This document shows, in pieces, positions 8,241-10,000 of a stretch of 10,000 bases of DNA. A model generated the notes under the pieces. That model worked only from the letters and a program-made list of their open reading frames with translations, did no database searches and was not told where the DNA came from. The position numbers and the translations under genes were made by a program. Each line of letters begins with the position of its first letter. Position 1 is the stretch's first letter. Source of the stretch: Eimeria necatrix (taxonomy: Eukaryota > Apicomplexa > Conoidasida > Eucoccidiorida > Eimeriidae). Location: contig NW_013654336.1 of assembly GCF_000499385.1 (NCBI RefSeq), positions 5,001-15,000 of the forward strand, in the 5' to 3' direction.

Positions 8241-9030
8241 CTTGTGTTCCTTCTGCTGCTGCTGCTTCTGCTGCTGCTGCTGCTGCTTCTGCTGCTTCTG
8301 CTGCTGCTGCTTCTGCTGCTACTGCTTCTGCTGCTACTGCTGCAGCTCCTGTTTTTGCTGCTAGGAGAGCGATGCTACTGCTATTGGTGCTACTGCTGCT
8401 GCTGCTGCTGCTGGGTGTGCTTCTGCTGCTGCTGTTGCCCGTTGCTGCTGCTGCACCCCGTGTGGTGGTGATGGTTGTGCTGTTGCTGCTGCTGCTGCTG
8501 CTGGGCTGACGGCCACTGCTGCGGCTGCTGTTGCCTTTGCTGCGTTAGCCGCAACTTCTTGCTGCTGCCGTGTCTGCTGCAGCAGCTGCTGCTGCTGCTG
8601 CAGCAGCTGCAGCTGCTGCTGCAGCTGCTGCTGCTCTGTGGCTGTCTTTGCACTTGCCAGTGTAGAATGCATTAGGCGGTTAGCTGCTGCAGCAAATAGC
8701 AGCAGCTGTAGTTTGCTGCTGGAATGGTCAGGTGCTGCAACGGCCAGCTGCTGCAGCAAAGTGTGTCGCCGCCGCAGTTGTTTCCTGCTGCTGCTGCTGC
8801 TGCAGCACGTGACATTGCTGCTGCAGCAGCACATTGCTGCTGCTGAGCATTGTTGCTGCAGCTCGCTGCAGCAGCAATGAGCGTCGAAGAGCCATTTATG
8901 ATTAACTGCCTATAAACAGCAGGAGCAGCAGCAGCCTAGGGGACACTGCCTCGATGAGCCTCTGCTGCTGCTGCTGCTGCTGCTGCAGCCCGAGCAGCCG
9001 CAGCAGCTGCCACTGCCACCGCCTGATCAT
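8241..9030. other. CTG-rich block without a recognisable gene
   Basis: CTG triplets dominate the plus strand. At 8253-8340 they are mixed with TTC and TAC triplets, forming an irregular higher-order repeat. At 8575-8635 and 8740-8880 CAG and CTG tracts interleave. A minus-strand frame from 8834 to 8361 is open for 157 residues and has one mixed segment (LQLLLFAAAANRLMHSTLAS, about 8640-8700). The plus strand is open over the same bases. I recognise no family, and repeat composition alone would produce frames of this size. Confidence 0.5.
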
Positions 9031-9262
9031 GCCACTAAACGCATCAAATATCATTTAATTGAGTCAGAAATATGAAATTTAGGACAAAAATAAACATTTA
9101 ATTCCTCACAAAGTACTTAAAACTCCAAACGGCTGCTGCTGGGGGGGGCCCCAGCAGCACCGCCGACAAGGGGGCTGCACTGTCTGTACACCTGAGACTT
9201 GTCTTGAGACGAAAATTAAAAAAATATACTTGGAATAAATTGTAGCACTAGAATAACTGCCT
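9031..9262. other. AT-rich island with AATAAA motifs
   Basis: This is the least repetitive part of the right side. It is AT-rich and has stops in many frames, with AATAAA at 9089-9094 and 9234-9239 on the plus strand. A GC-rich patch at about 9130-9180 includes a G7 run followed by C4. It is probably intergenic or untranslated sequence; no gene or RNA is visible. Confidence 0.5.
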
Positions 9263-9339
9263 AATGTGCTGCTGCTGCTGCTGCAGCAGCCGCTGCTGCT
9301 GCAGCGGGACAAACCGCCCTTAAACCTGCAACAGATAGA

Positions 9340-10000
9340 ATGCCTCAACGGCAGCAGCAGCGGCAGCAGCAGCAACGACAGCAACAGCAACAGCAGCGTC
9401 AGCAGCAACAGCAGCAGACACAGGCGATGCTGCGAATGCGCTTTCTGCTGCTGCTGCTGGTGCTGCTGCTGGTAACAGATTCATCAGCAGCAGCAGCAAC
9501 TGCAGCCAGAGCAGCAGCTCCCACTGCAGCAGCAACAGCAGCAGCAGCAGCAGCAACAGCAGAGCGGCATCCTGGAAATGGAGGCCAAAGCAAAGAGCTT
9601 CAAAGCCTACCACAGAAGTTGTACTTCTGGGGCAGCAGCAACAGCAACCAGAGCAAGAGCAGCAGGAGCAAGAACTGCAGCAGCAGCAGCAGCAGCAGCA
9701 CGAGCAGGAACAGCAGAAGATACAGCAGCACCAACTGCAGCATGAGTTAATTGCCCATGCGTCATCGCCGCGGCTGCATGATTTGCTGCCGCAGCATCTG
9801 CAGCAGCAGCAGCAGCAGCAGAGCTTGGAGCAACAGCAGCACGAACAACAGCAGCAACAACAGCGGCAGCAACAGCGGAAAAAGCAGCAGCAGCAGCAGC
9901 AGCAGAATCAGCAGCAGAAACAGCAGAAAAAGCAGCAGCAAGGGCAAACAAGTCTGGAGGGTTCCTTACCCTCACGTGCTATCCTGAAAGCAAAAGAGCA
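9340..10000 (+). CDS. Possible start of a Gln-rich gene running off the window
   Basis: CAG triplets move to the plus strand here, as in the kinase. An ATG at 9340 opens a frame to a stop at 9748-9750 (136 residues, MPQRQQQR and onward). Other frames are more protein-like in places. One gives SGILEMEAKAKSFKAYHRSC at about 9563-9622. Another is open from 9339 to the window end and gives Gln-rich sequence with IAHASSPRLHDLLPQHL near 9750-9800 and SLEGSLPSRAILKAKE at the edge. If this is a gene, one or more splices or frame changes join these pieces. No family is recognised. The AT-rich island before it would serve as its 5' flank. Confidence 0.2.

Noticed and set aside
9427..9490. Signal peptide (MLRMRF followed by Leu/Val)
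   Set aside because: The hydrophobic run is a CTG tract, and the upstream in-frame ATG at 9340 places it inside a Gln-rich frame; it is too easily produced by the repeat.

Overview
The window looks like nuclear DNA of an apicomplexan coccidian, most likely Eimeria. The grounds are very dense CAG/CTG trinucleotide tracts in both coding and non-coding DNA, proteins full of Ala, Gln and Ser homopolymers, a GT-AG intron in a eukaryotic-type gene, and short AT-rich islands between genes. The species cannot be read from the sequence. CAG and CTG tracts contain no stop codon in any of the six frames, so most open frames here are artefacts. Only stretches of mixed composition were used to recognise genes.

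Layout. Bases 1-147 hold a 16-bp tandem repeat and TAGC tetranucleotide repeats. Bases 148-688 are repeat-rich with no recognisable gene. A long minus-strand gene (5041 down to 689) encodes a protein with an Arg-rich N-terminus resembling a mitochondrial presequence, scattered Leu-rich helical segments like those of FASTK/HPR/OPR proteins, and a C-terminal block resembling the start of a RAP domain. It is probably an organellar RNA-binding protein. An AT-rich island near 5320-5382 separates it from a divergent plus-strand gene.

The plus-strand gene (6123-7814) is a clear pyridoxal kinase, the enzyme that salvages vitamin B6 to pyridoxal 5'-phosphate. It has one confident intron (7226-7640). 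It also needs a -1 change of frame at a GC homopolymer cluster near 6497-6515, where an in-phase slippery-type heptamer is present. A missing base in the assembly is the simplest explanation.

From 7815 to about 9340 there is a 3' flank with an AATAAA signal, a CTG-rich block with no recognisable product and a second AT-rich island. The last 660 bases switch to CAG on the plus strand and may be the start of another gene running off the window.

The two recognised genes have no obvious joint pathway; they are simply head-to-head neighbours. I see no mobile element, CRISPR array, tRNA or rRNA, and no new multi-gene system. The points most worth checking are the pyridoxal kinase frame change, the incomplete RAP-like domain and the repeat architecture.
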